The position numbers and the translations under genes were made by a program. From the NCBI GenBank assembly GCA_963576785.1, contig OY756141.1, positions 1,426,001-1,490,000 of the forward strand: 64,000 nt of DNA. Direction: 5' to 3'. The DNA comes from Chlorophyllum brunneum (lineage: Eukaryota; Basidiomycota; Agaricomycetes; Agaricales; Agaricaceae). This document shows, in pieces, positions 51,826-63,231 of this stretch. Each line of letters starts with the position of its first letter. Positions within the stretch are counted from its first letter, which is position 1. The notes under the pieces are model-generated. The model saw only the letters and a program-made list of their open reading frames with translations, was not told the origin of the DNA and ran no database searches.

Positions 51826-53415
51826 ATGGCCTCCATCGACGATATCTGGGACGCGCCAGTCACCCCCAATTCCCCAAAAACACCCCGACATCCCGACGGG
51901 GACACCGACGATGCAGAAGCACAGCGCCCAACGAAACGGCAGAAACAGGCGCTCTTCTTATCGGACTCGGAGGATGACGATCGCGGCGGTAGTGCAATGC
52001 GACGTGGTGTCGTCAATGCTCCTCCGCCTGCGGCAGTCCCAGACATAGACGAAGACGTGGACGCCCTATTCGCAGATGCAGAAAACGACTCAGGGCTGAG
52101 TTTCAAGGGAATAGAAGACTTGGATGTGGCTGCTATGGAGAGGGAGGCTGAGCAGAGGCATCGGCGAGTTATGCCATTAACGCCTCATCCCGTTCTGCCC
52201 TCCAGCTCACCTGCCCGCGAGGGTGGAGTTATGGGAAATAATGCTGGCGGATCGAAAGGAACGGACAAGGATAAAGGGAAAGAGAAGGAGTCTCAGAAGC
52301 GACCAAGACCTGTCCCGTTGAACGAGAGTCTATTACTTGGCCCTACTGGCTTCCCCGACCTGATCTCGCAGCTCACAGATTTCAAGGTCAAAGGGAAGGG
52401 ACGTGAGGTTCGCCCATCTACAAATCCCATCTGTCCTGCTGATCGAACCCTGCTTCAAGGTTGATGACCTAACTCGGCTCATGCGAGTATACAACTTCTG
52501 GACACATAAACTTCATCCCAAGCTAAAATTTCGGGACACCGTTTTACGGATAGAAAAACTATGCCATTCCAGGCGACTGCAGGTACACACTCGATCTACA
52601 TCCCACGTAAACCACCTGTCTAACACCGCATTTGTGGGCAGGTTGCGTTGTCCGTCTGGCGAGACGAAGCAAGCGGTAAACCACGCGAACTTGAAGGAGA
52701 CCTTTCCCTCGACTCTGAAAACGAAGACAACGGCCAAACGAACAAAACGACCGCCAAGGGCATCACGCGATCATCTGGCAATGCAACATCCCAGGGCCCT
52801 TCCACACCTCGCTCATTCCTCTCGGGTCCAGATATAGACCAGGACCGCTTCTCTCTTCCACCTTCTTCTCGCGCTTCTTCGCAGCCGCCAACAAGCGACT
52901 TCCCAGATGACAATGACATTTTTGGTCCTTCTACTTCCTCTAGCTTGAAACCAGATCCCAACAACACAGCTACTACGTCAACATCAGCAGCCACGAAGAA
53001 GAGGATACTAGTTGATGACGACGACGAAGAAACCTTCTGGAAGGAATCGGAAGCAGCAAGAACGTTGCAGCCGACGCAATCTCGGCAACAACAGAAGCCA
53101 CAATCCGTTCCCGCACAATCTTTGAATGACCTTGATGACGAAGAGATGTGGGCTGCTTTGGAGGAAGTTGCGAATAATAGTTCCACGACTTCAGGTAAAG
53201 CTGTTTCCGGAAACGGTTTCACTGTAGATGTCAAGGCAGACGAGATGGATATTGACGACGACGATATGTGGGATATCATCAGGGAGAATGAGCAACCACC
53301 CCCTCCAGGAGATGTTGGTCCCACTTCTGCGGTATCGACATCAGAACAGACCCTTGCCGCGAATCAATCCCTGCCTGAGTCTGAGATGGACTGGGATGAT
53401 ATGTACGCGAATTGA
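51826..53415 (+). CDS. CSM3: Replication fork protection subunit CSM3/SWI3 (Tipin)
   Basis: Partner of Tof1/Swi1 (Timeless) that stabilises stalled forks and supports the S-phase checkpoint. Exons 51826-52407, 52460-52582, 52642-53415 give 492 aa. The N-terminal third is acidic and disordered (MASIDDIWDAPVTPN, SDSEDDD). The Swi3 domain spans the two exon joints: SLLLGPTGFPDLISQLTDFKVKG, VDDLTRLMRVYNFWTHKLHPKLKFRDTVLRIEKL, then VALSVWRDEA. The C-terminal tail is long with repeated acidic DDDD/MW elements (DDEEMWAALEEV, DDDDMWDIIREN, MDWDDMYAN). These spaced W-containing acidic repeats are reminiscent of RPA-binding motifs in Tipin but longer. The promoter has an ACGCGT. Confidence 0.93.
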
Positions 53416-53972
53416 TTTATTGGGTTATGGGTAGATTTGCTAGTGTTTGTATTTTTATTTTTATTTTCCTTAATTTTGATACCACGAGGTGACTGCATGA
53501 CATTTTCCGCTGATGAGCGTGTCAGTGTCAAACATTCGACATCCCTCCAGATTAAGTATGTTTCATGACTGGGCTCCTTATTGCCTTCCCTTCGTGCCTA
53601 GTGGTATTCCGCCAAGAGGTCACTGTGACTGGAGCGGCACCCCTTTGAGAATGGTGAGCTGGCCTTCATTAACGCAGAGCTCAATCCATTGGACAGCCAG
53701 CTCCAGAAGACACATACTGACCCCCATCACCAATCAAATGGGCTTCATTCCTCTAAGGCTCTAACTGCCCTCTATTGGTACCCAGATCCGATCGCCGCTT
53801 GGGGACAGAGGAGCACGTCAAAGTCGGAACGGCTATATTCTTTGCCTTCTGCAGATTTTGTGTATAACAGGATCCAGTATCCGGTATCTCCCACAAGCCC
53901 CACCAAGGAGCCCAATAATAAATCCTATAAACAATAATAAAACACTATCAATCATTCATATCCGTGTTAAAT
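53416..53972. other. Convergent intergenic, CSM3 and CMR1 3' flanks
   Basis: About 560 bp between convergent stop codons. T/A-rich near 53440-53480 (TTTTTATTTTTATTTT), consistent with CSM3 polyadenylation, and an AATAATAAA-containing stretch at 53920-53942. Open frames have no family resemblance. Confidence 0.5.
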
Positions 53973-56184
53973 CTCAAGAAGTCAATCCAACATCATCCGG
54001 TGCCCATAGGACACATCGGCCACTTGCATTGCCGCTCACAGCGCGTTCAACAATGTTCGGATGCGAACATGTGGCGGCTTGGACGGCTGTGATTCTGCGA
54101 AAGGAGGTTCAAGAGCTGAGTCGTAGGAGACGAGCGAGTAACTAACCGGGATGGATCTGACAGACGGGCCAGAAGGTCACCCTTGCCAGAGAAGATATCC
54201 AGTGAGTGCTTCATATTACCGATCTGGATAGTGTCATTAGGAACCAACAATAATCGTCTAAGACAGATGGAACAAACGGTAAAGTGGGGGTAGGCATCTG
54301 GGTTTGGACTCCACTGTGCCCGAAGGATTGTCACCCAACGTCCCTAGAGAATGTCAGTGCTTACTTCCATATGCTGAAATGCAACATACAGTTTGGCAGT
54401 CATGGCGGATCCTACTGAAAGGCTTGAAAGCTTTAAAAGGCTCCGAACCATTTAGCATTTGGCCATCCAGATTCCACACTGGAGTAGAGTCAATCATTTG
54501 ATCGGGCTCTATTACGATAGGTTGCTTACACCGCAGGGTATCGTCGTAGCTTGTGCTAACCACCTGCCTTCCCCGAGGGTCCCAATATGCTGAACTGCAA
54601 GACTTGTCATGGAGCCACTCTCCACGAAGTAGGCCTAATCCTTTCTTCGACCCGGTAAATTCCGTGACGATCTCATGATCAAATTCGACCATGGATCGCT
54701 TGGCAGGTCGTGAGTTCCCGCCTCGTACCGGAGATGATGCCGGTGGGGTTAAGGGCGTTGCATCTGAGAGTCGACCAGATAGCACTCGCAACTTGCGCAC
54801 ATCCCAAACCCTGGGGAGGGATGGAGGTCGTAAGTAGATATTGATTGAACATGGGAGAGGATGTCTTACTTCAGAGTGCGATTATTGCTTGCTGTCAAGA
54901 TAAAATTAGGGCGCGTCGGGTTTACACTAATGCACCCAATCTTATTGTCGGACAATTCGTAACGCTGAGCTTTGGATCGCCCCTCTCGAAGGTCAAGGTG
55001 CGTTGCACCGCCCAGACCGTCAGATATCCACATTTCATTTCCCGATGGCGTGAGATCCACATGAGTAATGAGAACACCATCCTCACTTGCGTAGACTTCC
55101 TGCGCAACCTCGGTAGAGAAGGAGAGACTGCGTATCGTGCAATCATACGACGTAGTATACACCTAAGGAAGGGCTCAGACAGAAAGACGGCACGAGAGCC
55201 ATGACAACTCACATTGTGGGCATTGACTGGGTTGAATTTAATGCTGGATATTGAGGATTTTGAGGTGGCGGGCCAGTGGAGTTGTAGTCGCCAGTATTTG
55301 CCACCCTCACGGGTGTCCATTTGGATATCACCATCCTCGTCCGCAGCTTCCTCCGGTGCCGCTCTTGCATCCCAGATGCCCAATTCACCGTGTTTATCTA
55401 GCGGAGGCTCTAGTAAGGCATTCCCGACGCAACGAGTAACGTACCGCCAAAAAAAATAAGATCTTTGGAGACTTCGGGGTGGTAGGCGGCACTATAGATG
55501 CGGTTCTGGTTGACTTTTGCCCGAGCGATGACCTTTAACGACTGTAACTTTTTCCTCAGCTCCTCTACTTCTCGTTCTTCCCGCTTATCTTTGTCACTTC
55601 CATACACAAAGCCGTCAAAATCACCATTCCGACGCGGCTGTGGTTTGCTGATAACAGTCTGGAAAGTGTTGTTGAGGGTTGAAACATCTTCAGGGTCTTG
55701 TTCTGCTAATTTGCGCAGGACCAGGTCTTCGTGACGCGGTCTTTTGGCAGTGCGCGCTTGCTCTTCTGCTACCAACCGCTCTTCTTTCTGCTTAATACGC
55801 AATGCGTCCTCTTCTGCCTGTAAGTCAATTCAGAAAAAAAAAATCAAAAATCAAAAATCGTAGCACGAAACGTCATACTTCACGCCTCTTTCTCTGTGCA
55901 GGGCTCTCGTTGGGATCGGCGAGGATTTTCCTTAATCTTGCAGACTGCCGTCTGGGGGCTTCCTCTTCGGGATCTTTCCGTTTTCGCTTCGCAGGTTGTA
56001 CTGGCTTTGCGACTGGTTTAGGTTTGGCGATGCCTAAGGTGGAGGCACCTCGGCTGACTTCGAGCCCTTCCAAAAGGGCACGGTTGCGAGCAATATTGGC
56101 CTCGCGGTCCAGCTCACTGAAATTTTGAGGAGAAGCGGAGATGGATCATATATAGCAAACTCACTATTGAGATAGCTTGGGCAT
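53973..56184 (-). CDS. CMR1: DNA damage-binding WD40 protein CMR1 (WDR76 family)
   Basis: WD40 protein that binds UV-damaged DNA and associates with replication-stress sites. Start MPKLSQY at 56184; intron phase 2 then ELDREANIARNRALLEGLEVSRGASTLG, KPVAKPVQPAKRKRKDPEEEAPRRQSARL and a basic region. WD blocks: KVNQNRIYSAAYHP, ELGIWDARAAPEE, SSISSIKFNPVNAHNV, YTTSYDCTIRSLSF, EMWISDGLGGATHLDLRE, CISVNPTRPNFILTASNNRTLK, SAYWDPRGRQVVSTSYDDTLR, WVTILRAQWSPNPDAY and GRCVLWAPDD. Ends GLTS with TGA at 53975-53973. By estimate about 580 aa. An intron carries an A10 run and two TCAAAAA units (55834-55857). Confidence 0.92.
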
Positions 56185-56370
56185 AACAAGTATTGTCTGG
56201 AACAAGCTTGACTCGGCTAGAGAGCCACGACCAGCCATAACGCCACGTGCAGCGTGACACTCCGTGTTCTAGGGCCCCTCAGGTTCAAGATGATGGGCAG
56301 ACAATCATATGCGAGTGGTCGATCCCAAAATATACATGGAATTAACATACTGGATAACAATACAAGGATC

Positions 56371-59281
56371 CTACGAGCACAGAATGTTCCGCCACGAATC
56401 TCCTCCCACATCACTGAGCACGCGCTCTACTTCACCCTGCTCAATATCGAGCAGAACCCGCCTCTCGTCTTCAGGTCTACGTGATGCCGCAGTGCCCTCT
56501 TCGACAACTATAGCCCTGGACGCTGACAGCGAGTCTCGGACCATCAAAAGCTCGTTCTGTGTCGGCTTTGTCTTCGGGTCCAGGTCCGAAGGGATGACAT
56601 TCATATATATGAGGTGTTGGCGGCGGATCTAGGGGAGTCATTCAGGAAGAACTTGGTTAAAGTGCTTTGGTGGAGTTTACCTCACCCCATTTGATCTCCT
56701 CAACGCCCTCGCGCTTCATACATTTCACAAGTGAAGCAAGCATGAGCCGTTCATGAAAACTACAGTCCTGCAGGTATGCTGCAATAGGATTATGTTGCAT
56801 AGCACGGAAAACCTCTTGAACGTCTTTGATCGTTGACAGTCTCTTCTCAGGCTGGGCGAGCTCGATTGTGCGTCTGTAAAACCTGTTAGATAGGTCATGT
56901 ACTCATAAGGGGAAAAGGTAACCGCTCACCTACATATATCCAGAACTCTTCGCGCGTCACCACTGATTCCGCTGACTTTCATAGAGGCCATGGTGATTGC
57001 TTTATCCTCGATGACGTCTTTACACTCGCCATCGAGGCTCTCCTTCACAGAAGCTAGTCGAGCACGAACGATTGTTTCCAGTTGAGTTCGTGTGTACGGT
57101 TGGAAATTAATCCGGATCATTCCTGTTTCCATTTTTCAGCAATTTTCAACATAACCTATGTTCAGACCGACCTAGTCGACTTCTCACTCGCCCAGTCATC
57201 ACCCTTTCTGGTAGATCCATGGTATTAGCCACCGCAATAACCACGAGTTTACTGCCAGCAAGCGTAGGCCAGTTGAAGAAATTGTAAACCACGTCCTGCT
57301 TATTAGTCACTAGCTGGTCCAACTCATCCATCAACACGATACTGAGCACAACATTGTCAACAAATGTCACGAATGGTTTGGGACAGAAGAAGCTCACCAC
57401 GCATGGCCTCCGGGACCTCGTCCTGTTCCTCCGCTGAAATATCGGGTGAGGGCCTTCAAGCTTTCCTTGGAGGAAATATTCGAATGTCCATCCTTGGTAA
57501 CATCATGCCCCGAGACAGCTTCCCATAATAAATTATATGCAGCTGTAGGCTCTGGTAATCGAAGGCCATTAATCTCAACAAATGTGAAGGGGTTCGTTTC
57601 CTAGTTTGTGGCTGAATAATCACACACAGAAAATATCGAATGAAACACACTTGCATTATTCTCTGCCATTCTCTTGAGTTCCGTTACGATAGAGTGAACC
57701 GTTGCAGTCTTCCCAGTTCCAGGAACACCCGAAATATCTAACAATCTCCAGTGAGTACCTACCATCAAAGCAGAGTCGGAATAAGCACACTCACATACGC
57801 ACCCCCCACCTCCCTCCTCAAGCAACTCTCCAACGCACCTTAATACATTCTCAAATTCCGCGTCCCTACAGGGCAACGAATCTGGTCGGTTTCCAACATG
57901 CAACATATGCATCGCACGCAACCACGGATCCTTCGGCATTTTCTTCAAGTTCGAATTCCACTCCGAAATGGCTGAAGGGAATGCGTGTGGTCGCACTGTG
58001 AACATTTGTTTCTTTTTCGAAGGCGACGCACGAAGTCTTCGCGCTGCAGCTTTAGAGTGTGGTGTGGGTTGTGCGAAGGTTTTCGCGCGTTTACGCGGGG
58101 TGGCGGTTGCTCTGCGGGAAGATGTAGGGTCTCGATGAGGGCGTTTCTTGTTTGGTGTTCGAGGTTCCATGGCTACATCTTCATCGACAAATAACTCCTT
58201 GTGATCGTCTTCGTCATCATCCATCTCTGTGTTCACTATCTCATCATCGCCCTCTTCTTCATCTTCGGATGTCTTGTACTCATCCTTTAAGTCGACGTCA
58301 CTGTCGTGGTCATCCACCTTCCGCTTTTTCACACCCCTCTTCGGTTCCTGTATTGCAACGTTCCAAGCAATTCCACTACCCCATGAGATATCCTCTCCAT
58401 CGGGTGTGCTAAGCGAGGAAACGGTCTTCCGATGAGCATCCCAGTGAAAGCCGTAAAAGAGTCCACGATACGAGTCCACAGCCACGTTACAAGAGAAAAT
58501 CTCGTCAGGGTCCTCTTCCTCTTCATCCGTGCCCTCGCTCTCGTCCCCGCGGTGCGCAGGATTTTTCTGCTTATTCCATTTTTGAGTGATAGTGGCCTTG
58601 GATTTGTGCCGTAGGCCCTTTCCGACAACGGCACATCGCGAAACGATCACCTCGGGCGGGATGATCTCATTAGACTCCAGACTGTAGTATATTTCATTCT
58701 AACAACCGTGATCAGGTTCCATTCAATAGCTTACAACGGGGCGTCCAACGTACCTCAGCATGCTCGCGCCTAGCACGAACTGAAGCCATCTCCGTTGGTC
58801 TCAAAAACCAATGCACCCTAATTCGCATCTTCCTTGAACCCGCCTGTTCACCACTAAAAACATCCTTACTTCTACATTCCCACATCGCCACGATAACAGC
58901 AACACTTGGTGGTCTCCGCACTCGGTAAAGCGTGTCCGTCTCAATGAGAACGGTATCCCCTACGTGGTATATCTGTCGGGTTTCCCCGTGTTTTCGGTTC
59001 TTCGCGCTGTGTCTTCCGCCGCGATAAATCTTCGTTTTTTGTGTTCTCATAGATAGACCATCGTAGAACACAGTTTCAAGACCGCCAATGTCCTCTTCAG
59101 AAAGTACGTCGCGCTCATCCTGGAGTAAGTCGAGGTCTGGGTTGACGAATCTCGTATATATAGGCCGGCTATCCCAAAAGCAATCGAGTTGCGTTGTGAG
59201 CCTCCCTGAGGGTGTTATTGCTGTAGGCTGGAATCGCTTTGAGCGCCGCGTAGGTGTAACAGGAATAATTTCCTTGGCCAT
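56371..59281 (-). CDS. ORC1: Origin recognition complex subunit 1
   Basis: Largest ORC subunit, an AAA+ ATPase marking replication origins. Start MAKEIIPVTPTRRSKRFQPTA at 59281. A BAH domain covers about 59050-58350 (IYHVGDTVLIETD, VAVIVAMWECRS, MRIRVHWFLRPTEMAS, ISRCAVVGKGL). A highly acidic and basic disordered linker follows (58320-58000). The AAA+ core has Walker A GVPGTGKTATVHSI (57730), Walker B VLMDELDQLVTNKQDVVYNFF (57330), sensor 1 VIAVANTMDLPERV, sensor 2 GISGDARRVLDICRRTIELAQPEKR. The winged helix ends in NILCS with stop at 56373-56371. By estimate about 800 aa. ACGCGT is 43 bp upstream of the ATG. Confidence 0.95.
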
Positions 59282-59323
59282 GATAGTGGAGATTGCAAGA
59301 GACAGCTCAGTTGACGCGACCCG

Positions 59324-59329
59324 ACGCGT
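59324..59329. promoter_or_regulatory. MluI cell-cycle box (MCB), ORC1 promoter
   Basis: Perfect ACGCGT 43 bp upstream of the ORC1 start codon, next to a GACGCGAC partial match at 59314. It lies in the 215 bp between ORC1 and the stop of the upstream co-directional gene. MBF-type control is inferred from the motif and from the same element at RPA2 and CSM3. Confidence 0.5.
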
Positions 59330-59496
59330 GAGTCGCAGAACGTGACCAGGAGGGACTAACACAGGAGTGATATTACGGAAAAGAAATCGTAGCAGCATAT
59401 CAAGTAGAGGAGAAAAGGTACCCAAAATTAAGGAGGAAGAAATACATAACGAACACAGTGTGGTACATCGCGGCTGTCTGCTCTCCAGAGAAAAGT

Positions 59497-61345
59497 CTAA
59501 CTGACTTCCATGACCGAGAGCTCCAGTATCCGGAACAAGCTCGGGTCTTTCATGTCCTCGGACCATCCAATGATTTCTCTCCAGTTGAATACGTTTGCCT
59601 CTTTCTCTCCGGCAGTTGCAAAGTTTCCAAGCTCGTCATCATTGAGACCTCTCCAAATCAAAAATAACCGCGTGAAGACACAGGGATCCGCTTGCACAGT
59701 GATATCAATCGCAGCCGCAATTTTGGCAGGGCTGAGAAAGCGGTATGCAATATTCTTATGCAGGGACCACGAGGCGATGTTGTTACTGGAGAAGAATGTA
59801 AATATCCACTACGGAAAAGTAGCAACGGGACAGACTTGATGAAATTTGTACGAGCGTGAATGGACAATCCGAGCTGGTCAAGGACATTCTTGAGGTGTAA
59901 TAGGAAATCTCTGAAGGGCATGGCAAACCCGTTGCGATATGTGATGAATGAGTTCGGTTCAATCATGGAGGCATCGGGACTGTCGGGGAATTGAGTAGCT
60001 GATCAGACATGCATCTACTGGACAGACTTACACCGCTTCGTAATACAAAGCCGTGGTGACTGTTTCGCTATCGAAATGCTCTAGGGCGCCTCCAGGGTGA
60101 CTGCGACAGAAGAATCTGAGCCTGTTAGTATCGCCATCGACGGCTTCTGCTGGAGGCCAAGTCATGCTAAGTTTCCAGTAGCTGGATGTCTGTAACATGA
60201 TATCACAATATTGGACGGCTGGGCAGATAACGCTCAATTGACATTTGGCGACCGGGGGCTTGGCGGCGATGGCGAGTCTGGTGATGACCTTCGAGTCGAA
60301 CATAACATCGGCGGAATATCCTTCACCGGGTGGAAGTCGTGTTCCTGAGAATTCAAGTTTGTGAGTGTCACCCTGGTGGACAAGATCTAGCTTTCCCCAA
60401 AATTGACCATCCACGACAGTACCGTCGTCCATTCTTGCCATATCCAGTTCTTCAGACATGACAGTGACGTCGAGAGCAACAGTCTGTCCAGGCGTCAGCT
60501 CAAGATTGAACATTGCCGGCATGTCGAGAACTGGCGGAGGCCTTTGAAACCAATGAGATTGGAAACTTCATGAAGGGTACCGGTAAACTTACGGTGGTGG
60601 ACTGAAATGGAAGGGGTGGATGAGCAATGGGGTCAAGGGTTAGGGAAAACTATATGACTCACGGCGGTTCGTCTGGCGGAGGGGGGGCATCACTAACAAT
60701 CTCTACACGCAATCCCTGTACTCCCATGATTGCAATTTGATACGAGTCTTCGCCAGTCAGCTGTGAGCGATATCAGTGTCACGATCTGAGCGCTTAGATG
60801 GATGGACACACATAGATATACAGTCCTGCGACTAGTCGCTGTGCATTTTGTTGGTGCAAGGTTGTTAACTGAGGATCCCGGTACGTACAGCAGCATGTAG
60901 TGAGGCGTATTCAACAGGAACACGGAGAAAGAAAGCGGCATCGGGTGGTGGTTTAGCCCAAGCTCGAGCGAGATCTTCGAGCTCCTGCGGAACATGAGAG
61001 GCGAAGCACAATGGTCACAAGAGAAAACGCACACCAAAGGTGCTGGGAAGCTGTTTCCCGGAACATCAGATGGTATTTGAAAGTATGAAGAACGACATGT
61101 ACGTACCAAATGCAATGTCTCCTGCTCACCAAATACTAGGGTGAGCAGGCGTTGCCTAGTCATGGCCATCTGTGCAGCCTGTTGACGCAAGTCTCCTTCC
61201 TTGTTCTTGGGTTTAAGTTTTCCCCAGAACAACTGGCCCGGGAGATTGGCACTTGGAGACCTATTGAAGAAGAACAGGATGGAGGATGAGCGAGTGTGGA
61301 GTGAAAAGTGAAGAGAAGGTGCGCGTACGCAGGTGAGAGGAGCAT
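59497..61345 (-). CDS. Conserved protein of unknown function upstream of ORC1
   Basis: No family was recognised. Start MLLSPA at 61345 joins by a phase-2 intron to SPSANLPGQLFWGKLKPKNKEGDLRQQAAQMAMTRQRLLTLVFGEQETLHL, then ELEDLARAWAKPPPDAAFSLSVFLL, a phrase on a Pro-rich turn (APPPPDEPP near 60690), then beta-strand-rich MFNLELTPGQTVALDVTVMSEEL and EFSGTRLPPGEGYSADVMFDS (60520-60290), WKLSMTWPPAEAVDGDTNRLRFFCRSHPGG (60190-60060), YRNGFAMPFRDFLLHLKNVLDQLGL (59950-59870), and a last exon IAYRFLSPAKIAAAIDI.. CVFTRLFLIWRGLNDDELGNFATAGE ending EVS with TAG at 59499. No signal peptide or membrane segment is evident. The architecture suggests a beta-sandwich core with a helical C-terminus. Exon limits in 60560-61120 are approximate. 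Confidence 0.7.
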
Positions 61346-61670
61346 GATAGAAGAAAAAAGAAATTGTTTTATGATGGTTCAGGGGCTGATAGTCATTTGC
61401 TGGAAATGGGGACAGGTGCAAATATCGGCACCAGCCACGATGGAAACACGAGGCAGATATCCGGAATTGTCTATCGCAGACAATCAGCAGAGGAAGCGGT
61501 GGTTGAGGTGTGGTGCTGTGATAACGCCGCGAAAGGTCGAGTAAGGTGTCGAGGACGCTGAGGAGAGAGCTATGGCTGGTGTGTATGAGCATTGCTCCCC
61601 TATCTATGCGGAATCACGTGCTCTGCGGTGTCTACTTTTGACTCTGGGCTTTCTGCTCGTCGTCCCAACG
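61346..61670. promoter_or_regulatory. Divergent promoter, unknown gene and AIM34-like gene
   Basis: 325 bp between divergent start codons. An upstream in-frame ATG at 61572 would extend the AIM34-like protein by 33 hydrophobic residues, but the shorter start gives a better mitochondrial presequence. No TATA element seen. Confidence 0.4.
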
Positions 61671-62492
61671 ATGCTACGCCTTGCAGTCCGCCCCCTCGCC
61701 GCCCAACGCACCCAGGGGCGTCGATACTTTGTCTCCCCTGTCCTTCTCACCTGCACCTGGGAGAATGAGACTATCACGACACTGAGGAAAGAGGCCAAGA
61801 ACCGGGGTCTTTCGGCGTATGTCGTCACAGACTCTCCCTTCGTAAATTCGCTGACCGTTCTCCAGCAAAGGTTCCAAGGCAAACCTGATTTTGCGTATCG
61901 CCGAGCACGACACGCAGAGCGCACCTCGTGATATTCCTGCTCCAACACCAGCCAACGCCCGCTTCGCGTCGTCCTCAGCCTCGCACAAGTCCCATGTTCC
62001 AGAGTCCGTTCCACATACCGTAGCACCAGGTCCAGGCGTCCCGCACACAACGGCGACCACCGCGCCCCTACCACGGCACCAGCTACTGAACGTCATCATT
62101 CCTGACCTTTCCCAACCCGATCCCGAACCTCCCGTCGAAGTTGTACGTTACCTCCTTCACGTCATGCTTCCGTGCCTTAGACTTCTCGTTAGCCATATGT
62201 TCCCGATTTCTGGGACTCGACCATGTTCGAGAAACAAGCCGCACCTGTTGCCTCGGAGGATCTCCCGAAGGTGGTGGTGGTTGGTGGTTTGAGCACCTAT
62301 GGGGGTGGCCCGACGCACAATCTCGAAACCTTCTCCGATGACGAAACCGTTGTTGCAAACGGGACATCTGGGTCCAGGGAGCAGCCCCAAAAGTCTGCGA
62401 CAGAGACTGGTCTCCTTGAGGATATTACTCAGGACCTTGGTGTGCCTCCACCAAAGGAGCTGAAGCGGTCCTTCTGGAAGATTTTTTCGTAG
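61671..62492 (+). CDS. AIM34: SAP-domain mitochondrial protein (AIM34-like)
   Basis: Exons 61671-61816, 61866-62142, 62193-62492 give 240 aa. The N-terminus MLRLAVRPLAAQRTQGRRYF is Arg-rich with no acidic residues, typical of a mitochondrial presequence. Next, ITTLRKEAKNRGLSAKGSKANLILRIAEHD is a SAP motif, split by an intron within SA|KGS. The middle is Pro/Ala-rich and contains HQLLNVIIPDLSQPDPEPPVEVPYVPDFWDS. The C-terminus is acidic then basic (PPPKELKRSFWKIFS). Yeast Aim34 is a mitochondrial inner-membrane protein with a SAP domain and poorly defined role. Only 50 bp separate its stop from the next start. Confidence 0.72.
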
Positions 62493-62542
62493 AGCATAAT
62501 GTACCATTAACGTTATTGATCTAAATTTACCCACGACCCGTT

Positions 62543-63159
62543 ATGCTCCTTCCACCACCAACATCTGTACTCCGCGCACACTCTCGCCTCTTCCACACCT
62601 CGCTGCGTCGTACACATCTCGTCGCAGCACCAGACCCCGTCTCCCATATGCGCCCAATCATCTACGAGGACGTACCGGCCACCACCACTGACTCCTCAAA
62701 GCCCTCGCCACCCACCCTCCTCCGTCATCCCTATTCCCTTTCCGAGTTTTCCGATACCAAGCGCGGTGACCGTGCTTCTGACCTCGAACTCCAGTTCCGC
62801 CTACAGAGACAACACCTTGACGCCTTCCATCACAATTTCTGGCTCGAGGTGGGTCTCTGGTCCAATTTGACCAAACCAACACCCAAGCTAATTATTTTTT
62901 GTAGAGCAACTCGCGGTTTGAAGCAGCCAAACAGGCCATCCTCTCGGCGCTTCCTGAAAGTGCAACAACCCTCGACAGGGAGAATACTTTGTCGGAGTTC
63001 TATAGACAATGGGTCATGCAGGAGAAGGCTCGCACAGACACATACACTGCAGAATGGCGTCGTCGTAACATCATCCTCATCATCCTCGAAACCCGCGTTC
63101 GCTACCAAAGATTCTCTTCCCGTATCGGTAGTTTATTTTCGTCGTCAGGGAGCCATTAA
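62543..63159 (+). CDS. COA8: COA8/APOPT1-like mitochondrial protein
   Basis: Exons 62543-62848 and 62905-63159 give 186 aa. MLLPPPTSVLRAHSRLFHTSLRR is a mitochondrial presequence. The body has DLELQFRLQRQHLDAFHHNFWLESNSRFEAAKQ, then DRENTLSEFYRQWVMQEKARTDTYTAEWRRRNIILIILETRVRYQRF. These two blocks align in order with human COA8 (APOPT1), including the FY-W and NRDWYKRN-like WRRRN motif. COA8 protects complex IV assembly from oxidative damage. The human protein was first described as apoptogenic. The intron follows WLE. Convergent with NUP133 (72 bp between stops). Confidence 0.82.
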
Positions 63160-63231
63160 TGCGACATTACATGGATTACTATCCACAGTCAAACGAGAAG
63201 CCGCAACACCTCATACAATAACCCCACTCTG

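Noticed and set aside
60693..61592. One long uninterrupted minus-strand coding exon of about 300 codons
   Set aside because: Several consensus splice sites fall inside it and the joined exons give a coherent protein with the C-terminal half, while the read-through segments (Ser/Phe/His-rich) look like translated introns and promoter.
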